64,000 bases of DNA from Rhizobium hidalgonense (lineage in GTDB: Bacteria; Pseudomonadota; Alphaproteobacteria; Rhizobiales; Rhizobiaceae). Under the pieces are notes generated by a model. The model ran no database searches, was not told the DNA's origin, and saw nothing but the letters and a program-made list of their open reading frames with translations. Both the position numbers and the translations under genes were made by a program. Position 1 is the stretch's first letter, and each line of letters begins with the position of its first letter. Shown piece after piece: positions 35,791 through 44,713 of this stretch. The DNA is taken from assembly GCF_002914525.1 (NCBI RefSeq), contig NZ_LODW01000104.1, forward strand, positions 186,001 through 250,000, read 5' to 3'.

Positions 35791-36738
35791 ATGGAAATGC
35801 GCCGGCTTGGAAAAACAGGTCTTTCAGTCGCGCCGATCGTCATCGGCGGCAATGTCTTCGGCTGGACGGCCGACGAGAAAACATCCTTCGCCATTCTCGA
35901 TGCCTTCTTCGATGCCGGCCTGAATACGATCGATACGGCAGATGTCTATTCGGCCTGGGTTCCCGGCAATAAGGGCGGCGATTCCGAGGAGATCATCGGG
36001 CGCTGGCTGAAGCAGGGCAAAGTTTCCCGCGATAGAGCCGTCATCGTCACCAAGGTCGGTTCGGACATGGGACAAGGGAAGACGCTCAAGGAGAGCTATA
36101 TCCTGAAGGCGGTCGAGGATTCACTCAGCCGGCTGCAAACTGATTATATCGATCTCTATCTCTCGCACTGGCCGGATGCCGATACGCCGCACGAGGAAAC
36201 GCTCAGCGCCTTCGCCAAGCTGAAACAGCAGGGCAAGATCCGCGCCATCGGCTGCTCGAACTACGATGCGACGCTGCTGCAGGCCTCGTTCGACGCGGCC
36301 GAAAAGGCCGGCCTGCCGCGTTACGACGTGGTTCAGCCGGAGTATAATCTCTATGAGCGCGCAAGCTTCGAGTGGCAGCTTGCCGATCTCTGCGTCGGCC
36401 AAGATATCGGCGTCATCACCTATTTCAGTCTCGCCGCCGGTTTCCTCACCGGAAAATACCGCAGCAAGGCCGATACGCAAGGCCGCGCCCGCGAGGGTCG
36501 CGTCTCGCAATATCTCGATGACAAGGGTCTGCGCATCCTGGCGGCACTCGACACGGTTTCGGCCGAGACCGGCGCCAAGCCCGCGGAAATTTCGCTCGCC
36601 TGGCTGTTGCGCAAGAAGGGCGTGACGGCGCCGATTGCCAGCGCCACCAGCCTTTCGCAGCTTGAAAGCCTGGTGAAATCGGCGACACTCCAGCTTTCCC
36701 AAGAGGCGATGTCGCTGCTCGACGAAGCCGGCGCCTGA
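35791..36738 (+). CDS. Aldo/keto reductase
   Basis: 315 residues, TIM-barrel AKR. Catalytic tetrad visible as Asp and Tyr in IDTADVYS, Lys in VTKVGSDM and His in YLSHWPD. The C-terminal NADPH site has ASATSLSQLESL. Start at 35791 with GGAGAG upstream; ATG 35797 is possible. Followed 11 bases later by a GNAT gene. Confidence 0.9.
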   Translation: MEMRRLGKTGLSVAPIVIGGNVFGWTADEKTSFAILDAFFDAGLNTIDTADVYSAWVPGNKGGDSEEIIGRWLKQGKVSRDRAVIVTKVGSDMGQGKTLKESYILKAVEDSLSRLQTDYIDLYLSHWPDADTPHEETLSAFAKLKQQGKIRAIGCSNYDATLLQASFDAAEKAGLPRYDVVQPEYNLYERASFEWQLADLCVGQDIGVITYFSLAAGFLTGKYRSKADTQGRAREGRVSQYLDDKGLRILAALDTVSAETGAKPAEISLAWLLRKKGVTAPIASATSLSQLESLVKSATLQLSQEAMSLLDEAGA

Positions 36739-36749
36739 AAGGAACTCCC

Positions 36750-37193
36750 ATGACCGTGACAATCCGCGATGCCCGGCCGGAAGACGAAGCACGCTGGCGC
36801 GAACTTTGGGCTGACTATCTCGCCTTTTACGAGGTCGCGGTCGATGCCGATATCAGCGATCTGACATGGCGCCGGATCTTCGATCCGGCGTCGGCGATTG
36901 CCATGCGTGTCGCCGTCGTCGATGGCAGACCGATGGGCTTTGCGCTTTATCTCACCCATGAGGGCACGTGGATCCGCGGCAGGGACTGCTATCTCGAAGA
37001 CCTGTTCGTCGATCGAGAGGCACGCGGCCAGGGTGTCGGGCGGGCGCTGATGGATGATCTCGTCGCCCTCGGCAAGGCAAATGGATGGTCGCGGCTCTAT
37101 TGGCATACGAGTGAGCAGAACAAGACGGCGCGGGCGCTCTACGACAGCTATGTCGAAAGCGACGGGCACATCCGCTACCGCATCAGCTTTTGA
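36750..37193 (+). CDS. GNAT-family N-acetyltransferase
   Basis: 147 residues, single GNAT domain: YLEDLFVDREARGQGVGRAL carries the acetyl-CoA pyrophosphate loop, and LYWHTSEQNKTARALYDSY the last helix. AAGGAA precedes the ATG. Likely co-transcribed with the aldo/keto reductase. The last 11 bases overlap the end of the convergent M15-like gene. Confidence 0.88.
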   Translation: MTVTIRDARPEDEARWRELWADYLAFYEVAVDADISDLTWRRIFDPASAIAMRVAVVDGRPMGFALYLTHEGTWIRGRDCYLEDLFVDREARGQGVGRALMDDLVALGKANGWSRLYWHTSEQNKTARALYDSYVESDGHIRYRISF

Positions 37194-37800
37194 ACGCGGG
37201 AAAACCCTCGTACCACTCGGAATGCCGCCCCTCCCAATTCGCCATGCCCGGTTTGGTGAGGATGCCGCGTGGGCTGATATAACTCTGGATCACCCGCTTC
37301 GGCCGTTCGTGCCACTGGATATTGAAGGCCCAGAGCTTGGGGAAGAAGCAGAGCGAAGCATAGGGCAGGTGGTCGTGGATCCACCAGGCAAGCCGCTGCC
37401 AGTCGCTTTCCTCGCGGAAATGGTCGAGCATCCACGGCACGGCGACGCAGACTGCCGCGCCCATGCAGCCCTCGAAGTCCCGCATGTCCCAGATGTGATG
37501 GGCTGATGTGGCGGCGTTGGTCGAACAGTTGAGATTGTTCTCGTTGCCGAACCTGTTGACGGCGGGTGAGCGATAGCCGGAGCGGATATGCAGGCGGCCG
37601 AAGGTCGCCTCCAGCGGCTCCAGCAATTCCTGGCAAAGCCTCCTGCCCGCCTCGATCGCCAGATCGGGGTCCTCGGGGATATTGGGGATGCGGTAGAAAT
37701 CGGCGATTTCGGAATGCAGGAAGTCGCGCAAGAAGAAGTTTTGCGATAGCCGCACCCGGCCAAGTTCTTCCAGCCCCTTCATCGAACCCGGCTTTCGCAT
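37183..37800 (-). CDS. M15-like (D-Ala-D-Ala carboxypeptidase fold) protein, atypical
   Basis: 205 residues from ATG 37800, which has AAGGAGGAGA just upstream. SGYRSPAVNRFGN resembles the substrate loop of M15A peptidases and TSAHHIWDM the first zinc motif, but the usual SxHxxGxAxD is not kept in full (no Gly/Asp at the expected places). NIQWHE near the end could hold a second His. No signal peptide, so a cytoplasmic or phage-derived role is possible. Confidence 0.6.
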   Translation of the reverse strand: MRKPGSMKGLEELGRVRLSQNFFLRDFLHSEIADFYRIPNIPEDPDLAIEAGRRLCQELLEPLEATFGRLHIRSGYRSPAVNRFGNENNLNCSTNAATSAHHIWDMRDFEGCMGAAVCVAVPWMLDHFREESDWQRLAWWIHDHLPYASLCFFPKLWAFNIQWHERPKRVIQSYISPRGILTKPGMANWEGRHSEWYEGFPAFKS

Positions 37801-37947
37801 GCCTCTCCTCCTTCGCATCGACGGCAGGAATCATCGTCCGCCGCAGATTTCCAGTCCACCCGAAATCGATCGGGAACAATTTGCGCAATCCTCGCTTCTT
37901 AATGTGTCGCCGCATTCGCGGCCTTCCCCGGAACAAGGATCGAGAAC

Positions 37948-38445
37948 ATGGCCAAGGAAAAGACGTTGGAAGATCTCTTCTACGATACGCTGAAGGACAT
38001 CTATTTTGCCGAACGGCAGATCTTGCGCGCTCTACCGAAGATGGCGCGCGCCGCCCAATCTCCCGAACTGAAGGCAGGTTTTGAAAAGCACCGCGAGGAA
38101 ACCGAAGGCCAGGTTGAGCGCCTGCAGCAGGTTTTCGAACTGATGGGCAAACGCGCCCAGGGCAAGACCTGCGAGGCGATCCAGGGCATTATCGCCGAGG
38201 GCGAGGAAATCATGGAGGAGTTCAAGGGCACGGCGGCGCTCGATGCCGGCCTGATTTCGGCAGCCCAAGCCGTCGAGCATTATGAAATCGCCCGCTATGG
38301 CACGCTGAAGACCTGGGCCGCGACGCTCGGCCTCAAGGATGCCGTTCGCCTGCTCGACCAGACGCTGCAGGAAGAAACGGCGACCGACAAGACGCTTTCC
38401 CAGCTTGCCACCACAGCGGCAAACCAGAAGGCCAAAGCTGCCTGA
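37948..38445 (+). CDS. Ferritin-like DUF892 protein (YciE/YciF family)
   Basis: 165 residues, all helical. Iron-type ligands appear in AERQILRALPKM, HREETEGQVERL and VEHYEIARYGT, matching the four-helix YciF family induced by osmotic and general stress. The exact substrate is unknown. Followed by a strong terminator at 38460. Confidence 0.88.
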   Translation: MAKEKTLEDLFYDTLKDIYFAERQILRALPKMARAAQSPELKAGFEKHREETEGQVERLQQVFELMGKRAQGKTCEAIQGIIAEGEEIMEEFKGTAALDAGLISAAQAVEHYEIARYGTLKTWAATLGLKDAVRLLDQTLQEETATDKTLSQLATTAANQKAKAA

Positions 38446-38459
38446 CGGAATGAAGAAAA

Positions 38460-38493
38460 CGGGCGGCAGGCCTGACCAGCCGCCCGCATTTTT
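38460..38493. terminator. Bidirectional Rho-independent terminator
   Basis: CGGGCGGC (38460-38467) and GCCGCCCG (38479-38486) with an 11-base loop, followed by TTTTT on the plus strand and preceded by AAAA, which gives a T-run on the minus strand too. It separates the convergent ferritin-like and LysR genes. Confidence 0.85.
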
Positions 38494-39381
38494 CTAAACA
38501 TATTTGAAGAAATCGATGAAGGCGCGCAGCGCCGGCCGCATCTGCCGCCGGGTGGGATAATAGAGAAACGGCCCGGGATAGGGTGCGCACCAATCTTCCA
38601 GCACTCTCACGAGCCTGCTTGCCGCCAGTTCCGCATGCACCCGCATATCGAAGAGATAGGCAAGGCCGGCGCCGTTCAGCGCCGCCAGCAGGGCCAGCCG
38701 GTCTTCGCTGACAACGAGCGGCCCGTCGACCGCAACGACCAATTCCTGCCCATCCTTTTCGAATTCCCAGCGATAGATCGAGCCGTTGGTGAAGCGCCGT
38801 TTGATGCAACGGTGATGGACGAGATCGCGGGGGTGCTGCGGTTTCGGATAGCGCTCGAAATATGCAGGCGAGGCAGCGATCACCGTCGTCAGACTGGGCG
38901 AGAACCTCACCGCGATCATATCGGCTTCCAGACTCTCTTCCAGTCTTAGGCCGGCGTCGAAACCTTCCTTGACGATATCGGTGAAACCGTCCTCATTGGC
39001 GATCTCAAGGGTGATATCGGGATAGAGATTGAGAAAGTCGCCGAGGCGTGGGGCAAGCAGCAGATCGGAGGCAAAGCGCGGCGCCGTGATGCGCAGGTTT
39101 CCGGCCGGTTTGCTGCGGGTATCGCGGACGGCCTCAAGGGCAATATCGATCTCCTCCAGCGCCGGACGCAGCCGTTCGAGAAGCAGGCGGCCCTCTTCCG
39201 TCGGCGCGACACTGCGGGTGGTGCGCGCCAGAAGCCTGACACCCAGGCTTTCCTCCAGGTTGGCGATCGCATGGCTGATGGCCGAAGGTGCGACGAGCAG
39301 TTCCTTGGCCGCGGCGCGGAAGCTGCGATGCTCCGAGACCGCGGCGAGCACGGCAAGTTGTGAGAGCTGTGTTCTGTTCAT
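38494..39381 (-). CDS. LysR-family transcriptional regulator
   Basis: 295 residues with HTH (RSFRAAAKELLVAPSAISHA) and a LysR ligand domain. Divergent from an aldo/keto reductase, its likely target. A weak inverted repeat, TCTA-N5-TAGA, lies just before its start at about 39384-39397. Confidence 0.9.
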   Translation of the reverse strand: MNRTQLSQLAVLAAVSEHRSFRAAAKELLVAPSAISHAIANLEESLGVRLLARTTRSVAPTEEGRLLLERLRPALEEIDIALEAVRDTRSKPAGNLRITAPRFASDLLLAPRLGDFLNLYPDITLEIANEDGFTDIVKEGFDAGLRLEESLEADMIAVRFSPSLTTVIAASPAYFERYPKPQHPRDLVHHRCIKRRFTNGSIYRWEFEKDGQELVVAVDGPLVVSEDRLALLAALNGAGLAYLFDMRVHAELAASRLVRVLEDWCAPYPGPFLYYPTRRQMRPALRAFIDFFKYV

Positions 39382-39526
39382 TGATCTAAAATATAGAACA
39401 GCCCGTTAGATACTGCACGTATTTTCTGATCGATGCGACAGCGATATGGTTTGTCCGTACCGCAACGACCTCTCTGAGAGCATGCCCATGCTCAAGCGGT
39501 TCAAAATCAGCTCAGAAAAGGAGCAC

Positions 39527-40525
39527 ATGATGAAAACCCGGAAACTCGGAACCGATCTCACCGTCTCTGCCGTCGGCCTCGGCTGCATGGGTATGAGCTT
39601 TGCCTATGGCGCCAGCGATGAGGCGGAATCGGTGAGGACGCTTCATCGCGCCATCGACCTCGGCGTCACCTTCTTCGACACCGCCGAAGTCTATGGCCCC
39701 TTTACCAACGAGGCCCTTATCGGAAAGGTGCTGAAGCCATTCCGCGACCGCGTGGTGATCGCCACCAAATTCGGATTCAAGATCGATACCAGCCAGGCGG
39801 GTGCTGCCGCCATCGCTGGCGTCGACAGCCGCCCCGAGCACGTGCGCGAGGTCGCCGAGGCCTCGCTGAAACGGCTCGGCATCGAGACCATCGACCTCTT
39901 CTACCAGCACCGCGTCGATCCCAACGTGCCGATCGAAGAAACGGTCGGCGTCATGGCCGAGTTGGTCAGGGAAGGCAAGGTCCGCACCCTCGGCCTCTCG
40001 GAAGCGGGCAGCGCCACCATCCGCCGCGCCCATGCGGTCCACCCGATCACAGCGCTGCAGAGCGAATATTCGCTCTGGACGCGCGATCCCGAAGAGGATG
40101 TGCTTGCGACCTGCCGCGAACTCGGCATTGGCTTCGTGCCCTACAGCCCGCTCGGCCGCGGTTTCCTCACCGGAACGATCCGCAAGCCGGAGGATCTTGC
40201 CGCCGACGATTTCCGCCGGCAGGTGCCGCGTTTCCAAGCGGAAAATATTGACGCCAACGCCGCTCTCGTCGCCACGCTCGGAGAGCTTGCCGCCGAAAAA
40301 GGCGTGACGGCAGCGCAGCTGGCGCTAGCCTGGGTGCTGGGCCAGGGCGACGACATCGTGCCCATCCCCGGGGCGCGCAAGCGTCACCATCTCGAACAGA
40401 ACGCCGCTGCGGCCAATATCACCCTTAGCGCGGCGGAGCTCGAACAGCTCGGCCGGATAATCCCCCTCGGCGAGGTGGCCGGCAAGCGCTATTCCGACTC
40501 CTTGCTTTCCATGACCAACCTCTGA
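39527..40525 (+). CDS. Aldo/keto reductase (YajO/AKR13-like)
   Basis: About 332 residues. Tetrad visible: Asp and Tyr in FFDTAEVYG, Lys in ATKFGFK, His in YQHRVD; cofactor site PIPGARKRHHLEQN. AGGAG lies 3 bases before ATG 39527 and 6 bases before ATG 39530, so the true start may be the second. The upstream frame to 39446 is rejected. Target of the divergent LysR gene by context. Confidence 0.9.
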   Translation: MMKTRKLGTDLTVSAVGLGCMGMSFAYGASDEAESVRTLHRAIDLGVTFFDTAEVYGPFTNEALIGKVLKPFRDRVVIATKFGFKIDTSQAGAAAIAGVDSRPEHVREVAEASLKRLGIETIDLFYQHRVDPNVPIEETVGVMAELVREGKVRTLGLSEAGSATIRRAHAVHPITALQSEYSLWTRDPEEDVLATCRELGIGFVPYSPLGRGFLTGTIRKPEDLAADDFRRQVPRFQAENIDANAALVATLGELAAEKGVTAAQLALAWVLGQGDDIVPIPGARKRHHLEQNAAAANITLSAAELEQLGRIIPLGEVAGKRYSDSLLSMTNL

Positions 40526-40548
40526 ACTCCGACCGAAACAAAGAGCGA

Positions 40549-40578
40549 AAGCCCGGCCTGATGCTGTCGGCCGGGCTT
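40549..40578 (+). terminator. Hairpin after the aldo/keto reductase
   Basis: AAGCCCGGCC and GGCCGGGCTT form a perfect ten-base stem with a ten-base loop, 23 bases after the stop. The A-stretch before and TT after it give only a short tail. Confidence 0.6.
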
Positions 40579-40632
40579 GCCTTCGCGCCAGGCGAAACTA
40601 TCTAACGCCATCTCGGAAAACGGGATGAAAAC

Positions 40633-40992
40633 ATGTCGGACAGGCAGGCAGTCGAACAGACGGTTCACCTTTATGTCGAAGGCATGGCCTTCGCCAATGA
40701 AGCAGCCTTGAAAAAGGCCTTTCACCCGAAAAGCTCGATCATCGGCCATTACCAGAACGCGGTGGAATGGCTGACACGGGACGAATTCATCGCCGCCATC
40801 CTGGCGGAGGAGCCGGCCCCGCCCGGCACGCAACCGTTCATGGATATCCAGAGCGTCGATGTCGAAGGCGATGCGGCCAGCGTCAAAGTCACCGACGATT
40901 TCGCGGGAATGCGCTTTACCGATTATCTCTCATTGCTGAAGATCGAAGGCCGATGGACGATCGTCAGCAAACTCTATCATCTCCACACATAA
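40633..40992 (+). CDS. NTF2-like protein (putative lumazine-binding type)
   Basis: 119 residues, a single cone-shaped NTF2 fold. Motifs YVEGMAFANEAALKKAFHP and LLKIEGRWTIVSKLYH match the Lumazine_bd_2 group. Ligand or enzymatic role unknown. Stands between the aldo/keto reductase and the convergent pheT. Confidence 0.82.
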   Translation: MSDRQAVEQTVHLYVEGMAFANEAALKKAFHPKSSIIGHYQNAVEWLTRDEFIAAILAEEPAPPGTQPFMDIQSVDVEGDAASVKVTDDFAGMRFTDYLSLLKIEGRWTIVSKLYHLHT

Positions 40993-40995
40993 GAA

Positions 40996-41020
40996 GACCG
41001 GCCGCTTTCGGCGACCGGTC
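40996..41020. terminator. Hairpin between the NTF2-like gene and pheT
   Basis: GACCGG (40996-41001) pairs with CCGGTC (41015-41020), and the inner CCG/CGG extends the stem past a small bulge. The plus strand continues into GTTTTG. It probably ends the NTF2-like transcript and may also serve pheT. Confidence 0.55.
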
Positions 41021-41046
41021 CATTGTTTTGTGGGACGACGGCAGGA

Positions 41047-43470
41047 TCAGCTTCTGAGAACGCCGCCGGTGAATTTCGTGACGCTGGCGACGATCTTCTG
41101 CGTCAGCGCCTCGAAATCCTCATCCGTCAGCGTGCGCTCGACCGGCTGGATCTGAACCTCGATCGCCACCGACTTCTTGCCCTCGCCAACCGATGCGCCC
41201 TCGAAAATGTCGAAGACATTGACGCCGGTCACCAGCTTGCGGTCGGCGCCGGTGGCAGCCTTGACGATAGCGCCGGCTTCGACCGTTTTGTCGACGACGA
41301 AGGCGAAGTCGCGCTTGACCATCTGGAAGGGCGACAGTTCGAGCGCCGGCTTGGTGCGCGTCGCCTTGCGCTTGGCTTCCGGCATGGCGTCGACATAGAC
41401 CTCGAAGCCGCAAAGCGCGCCAGAGACATCGAGCGCTTCGAGCGTCAGCGGATGGAATTCGCCGAAATAGCCGAGCACCACCTTCGGACCCATCTTGATC
41501 GTGCCGGAGCGGCCGGGATGATACCATTCCGGGGCACCCTGCTCGATCTGGATATTGCCCATCGGTAGGCCGCAGGCTTCGATGACGGCGAGCGCATCGG
41601 CCTTGGCATCGAAGACATCGACCGGCTTGCCGCCGCCCGTTGCGGCGTTCGACCACATGCGGCCGGCGCCTGATAGTGAGGCCGTCCCGCGGCGGATGCC
41701 GCCGGCAACGCGGCGCTGACCCTCCGGCCTGTCATTCTCATAGGTGCCGGAGACCTCGAAGATCGCCACGTCGCCATAGCCCTTGTCGGCATTGCGCTGG
41801 GCGGCGGTCAGCAGGCCCGGCAGCAGCGAGGGGCGCATATCCGACATTTCGGCGGCGATCGGGTTGGCGAGCTTGAGGGCAGGCGAACCGCCGCCGAAGA
41901 GCTTTGCCTGATCCTCCGGAATGAACGACCACGTGACGGCTTCGAGCATGCCGCGCGAAGCCAGCGCCCGCTTGGCGATGCGGGTGCGGATCTGCAGCGT
42001 CGTCAGGATCCTGCCGTTGACGGCGGCATGGCTTTCGAGCGGCGCCGGCTTGATATTATCGACGCCGTGGATGCGCATGATCTCCTCGACGAGATCGGCC
42101 TTGCCGTCGACATCGGGACGCCAGGAGGGAACGGCGACGGAAACGCGTTCGCCGGAACCGGAGACCTTGAAGCCGAGGCGCGTCAGGATCGTGTCGCTTT
42201 CCTCATTCGAAACTTCGAGGCCGGTCAGGCGCTTGACCTCGGAATAGGGGAAATCGACGATCTTCGGTTCGTAACCCTTATAGCCGACGACCTCGGCCTT
42301 GGCGGCGGTGCCGCCGCAGAGTTCCAGCACCAGTTCCGTGGTGCGTTCGAGGCCGGGAACCATGTATTCCGGATCGACGCCACGTTCGAAGCGGTAGCGG
42401 GCGTCGGTGATGATGCCGAGGCTGCGGCCCGATTTGGCGATGTTCATCGGGTCCCAGAGGGCCGATTCGATCAGCACGTCAACGGTGTTCTCGTCGCAGC
42501 CGGAATGTTCGCCGCCCATGATCCCGCCGATCGATTCGATACCGTCTTCATCTGCTATCACGACGTTGTTCGGGCCGAGTTTGTATTCGCGCTGGTCGAG
42601 GGCCAGCAAGGTCTCGCCCTCCACGGCGCGGCGGACGGTGAGATTGCCGTTGACTTTGGCGGCGTCGAAGACGTGCATCGGCCGGCCCTGATCGAAGGTC
42701 ATGTAGTTGGTGATATCAACAAGCGCATTGATCGGGCGCAGGCCGATGGCGGTGAGCCGCTGCTGCATCCAGCGCGGGCTCGGACCATTTTTGACGCCGC
42801 GCACCAGACGCAGCGAAAAGCCCGGGCAAAGCCTGGGATCGTCGAGATCGAGCGTCAGCTTCACCGGCGTCTCGCCGTCGACGGCGAAAGACGGCGCCGG
42901 CCGGCTCTTCAGTGTGCCAAGGCCGGAAGCGGCGAGATCGCGGGCGATGCCGTGGATCGAGGTGCAGTCCGGCCGGTTGGGCGTCAGATTGATCTCGATG
43001 ACCGGGTCGTCCAGATGCGCATAGGCGGCATAACTCCTTCCGACCGGCGCGTCCTCGGGCAGGTCGATGATACCGTCGTGACTGTCGGAGATCTGCAACT
43101 CCTTCTCGGAGCACATCATGCCGTGGCTTTCGACGCCGCGGATATTGCCGACGGCAAGCGTCACGTCGATACCGGGAACGTAGGTTCCCGGGGCTGCAAA
43201 GGCACCGACGAGACCGGCGCGCGCATTCGGGGCGCCGCAGACGACCTGGACCGGCGCACCAGCGCCGGTATCGACCATCAGCACCTTGAGGCGGTCGGCC
43301 TGCGGGTGTTTTTCAGCCGAGAGAATTTTGGCGATGACGAAAGGCTTGAACGCCGCCTTGTCGTCGACATCCTCGACCTCCAGCCCGATCTGGGTTAGGC
43401 GCGTGCAGATTTCATCGAGGCCGGCATCCGTTTCCAGATGTTCCTTCAGCCAGGAGAGCGTGAATTTCAT
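41047..43470 (-). CDS. pheT: Phenylalanyl-tRNA synthetase beta subunit
   Basis: 807 residues, standard length. Domains in order: N-terminal B1, EMAP-like tRNA-binding domain (VVCGAPNARAGLVGAFA), B3/B4 editing domain, B5, the catalytic-like core, and the C-terminal FDX-ACB anticodon-binding domain (SPFQMVKRDFAFVVD to FTGGVLRS). With PheS it forms the alpha2-beta2 enzyme. 16 bases after pheS, same transcript. Confidence 0.98.
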   Translation of the reverse strand: MKFTLSWLKEHLETDAGLDEICTRLTQIGLEVEDVDDKAAFKPFVIAKILSAEKHPQADRLKVLMVDTGAGAPVQVVCGAPNARAGLVGAFAAPGTYVPGIDVTLAVGNIRGVESHGMMCSEKELQISDSHDGIIDLPEDAPVGRSYAAYAHLDDPVIEINLTPNRPDCTSIHGIARDLAASGLGTLKSRPAPSFAVDGETPVKLTLDLDDPRLCPGFSLRLVRGVKNGPSPRWMQQRLTAIGLRPINALVDITNYMTFDQGRPMHVFDAAKVNGNLTVRRAVEGETLLALDQREYKLGPNNVVIADEDGIESIGGIMGGEHSGCDENTVDVLIESALWDPMNIAKSGRSLGIITDARYRFERGVDPEYMVPGLERTTELVLELCGGTAAKAEVVGYKGYEPKIVDFPYSEVKRLTGLEVSNEESDTILTRLGFKVSGSGERVSVAVPSWRPDVDGKADLVEEIMRIHGVDNIKPAPLESHAAVNGRILTTLQIRTRIAKRALASRGMLEAVTWSFIPEDQAKLFGGGSPALKLANPIAAEMSDMRPSLLPGLLTAAQRNADKGYGDVAIFEVSGTYENDRPEGQRRVAGGIRRGTASLSGAGRMWSNAATGGGKPVDVFDAKADALAVIEACGLPMGNIQIEQGAPEWYHPGRSGTIKMGPKVVLGYFGEFHPLTLEALDVSGALCGFEVYVDAMPEAKRKATRTKPALELSPFQMVKRDFAFVVDKTVEAGAIVKAATGADRKLVTGVNVFDIFEGASVGEGKKSVAIEVQIQPVERTLTDEDFEALTQKIVASVTKFTGGVLRS

Positions 43471-43486
43471 CGTCCCAATTCTCCGT

Positions 43487-44569
43487 TCAAGCGCTGAGGC
43501 CGCCGAACAGCGTCGGCATGTCGAGCGGGCGGAAGCCGTAATGCGTCATCCAGCGGACGTCGGCGTTGAAGAAGTCGCGCAGGTCGGGCATGCCGTATTT
43601 CAGCATGGCGATGCGATCGAGGCCCATGCCCCAGGCAAAACCCTGATATTCGTCCGGATCGAGCCCGCCATAACGCAGCACGTTCGGATGGACCATGCCG
43701 CAGCCGAGGATCTCCATCCAATCGGTGCCTTCGCCGAACTTGACGATCGGGCCGGAGCGATCGCACTGGATATCGACCTCGAACGAGGGCTCGGTGAAGG
43801 GGAAGAAGGACGGACGAAAACGCATCGTCACGCCGTCGACCTCGAAGAAGGTCTTGCAGAACTCCTCGAGCACCCAGCGTAGGTTGGCGACATTAGCCTT
43901 CTTGTCGATAACAAGGCCTTCGACTTGATGGAACATCGGAGAATGCGTGGCGTCCGAGTCCTGACGGTAAGTCTTGCCGGGAATGATGATGCGGATCGGC
44001 GGCTTCTGCGTTTCCATGGTGCGGATCTGCACCGGTGAGGTATGGGTGCGCAGCACCTTGCGCTCGCCATTCTCATCCGGGTTGAAGAAAAAGGTGTCGT
44101 GCATCTCGCGGGCCGGATGGCCTTCGGGGAAATTCAGCGCGGTGAAATTGTAATAATCCGTTTCGACGTCAGGACCTTCGGCGATCGAGAAGCCCATGTC
44201 GGCGAAGATCGCGGTGATCTCGTCGACGATCTGGCTGATTGGATGGATGCGGCCGCGCTCGGCGGGCGAGGAGCGCACCGGCAGGCTGACATCGACCGTT
44301 TCGGCCTTCAGGCGAGCGTTGACCGCGGCCATTTTCAGCACCGATTTGCGTTCGGCGATCGCGTCCGTCACCTCGTTCTTCAGGGCGTTGATCGCAGCAC
44401 CCCGGGTCTGGCGTTCCTCCGGCGTCATAGCGCCCAGCGTCTTCAGGAGTTCGGAGACCGAGCCCTTCTTGCCGAGCGCGGACACGCGCACAGCTTCGAG
44501 CGCGGGCTCATCGCCAGCGGCGGCAATTTCGGCAAGCAAAGGCGATTTAAGCTGGTCGATATCTGACAT
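43487..44569 (-). CDS. pheS: Phenylalanyl-tRNA synthetase alpha subunit
   Basis: 360 residues. Class II motifs: TDYYNFTALNFPEGHPAR, HTSPVQIRTM, GKTYRQDSDATHSPMFHQ (motif 2 region) and GFAWGMGLDRIAMLKYG (motif 3). The N-terminal coiled coil binds tRNA. Start at 44569; a longer open frame to 44683 runs through the terminator hairpin and has no ribosome site. Expression is probably limited by the attenuator-like element upstream. Confidence 0.98.
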   Translation of the reverse strand: MSDIDQLKSPLLAEIAAAGDEPALEAVRVSALGKKGSVSELLKTLGAMTPEERQTRGAAINALKNEVTDAIAERKSVLKMAAVNARLKAETVDVSLPVRSSPAERGRIHPISQIVDEITAIFADMGFSIAEGPDVETDYYNFTALNFPEGHPAREMHDTFFFNPDENGERKVLRTHTSPVQIRTMETQKPPIRIIIPGKTYRQDSDATHSPMFHQVEGLVIDKKANVANLRWVLEEFCKTFFEVDGVTMRFRPSFFPFTEPSFEVDIQCDRSGPIVKFGEGTDWMEILGCGMVHPNVLRYGGLDPDEYQGFAWGMGLDRIAMLKYGMPDLRDFFNADVRWMTHYGFRPLDMPTLFGGLSA

Positions 44570-44644
44570 TGTCTTCTTTCCGTCCAGATCAGGCGGCGTT
44601 CGAAAGGCGGGCTGGAGAGGCCGGCGCAAGGAGTACAGAGAAAG

Positions 44645-44713
44645 AAAAACCCGCGCTAGCCCAAACCAGCGCGGGTTTCCCAAATCATAAATTCAAAGCT
44701 TGGGAAGCGCTGG
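44645..44713 (-). promoter_or_regulatory. Terminator with competing antiterminator arm between rplT and pheS
   Basis: On the minus strand, AAACCCGCGCT (44668-44678) and AGCGCGGGTTT (44647-44657) form a perfect 11-base stem, loop of ten, followed by five Us. The segment directly after the rplT stop, CCAGCGCTTCCCAA (44700-44713), can instead pair over 14 bases with TTGGGAA and GCGCTGG of 44666-44683, leaving a four-base bulge. This second pairing uses the whole 5' arm of the terminator, so the two structures exclude each other, as in attenuators. No Phe-rich leader peptide was found; a ribosome at the rplT stop would itself mask the antiterminator arm. Confidence 0.7.

Noticed and set aside
44570..44683. 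N-terminal extension of pheS, or a leader peptide
   Set aside because: It reads through the terminator hairpin, has no ribosome site, and only three scattered Phe codons, so it is not a Phe attenuator peptide.
44661..44693. Ten-codon ORF (MIWETRAGLG) inside the rplT-pheS hairpin
   Set aside because: No ribosome site and no Phe codons; likely chance, though it lies in the 5' arm and loop of the terminator.
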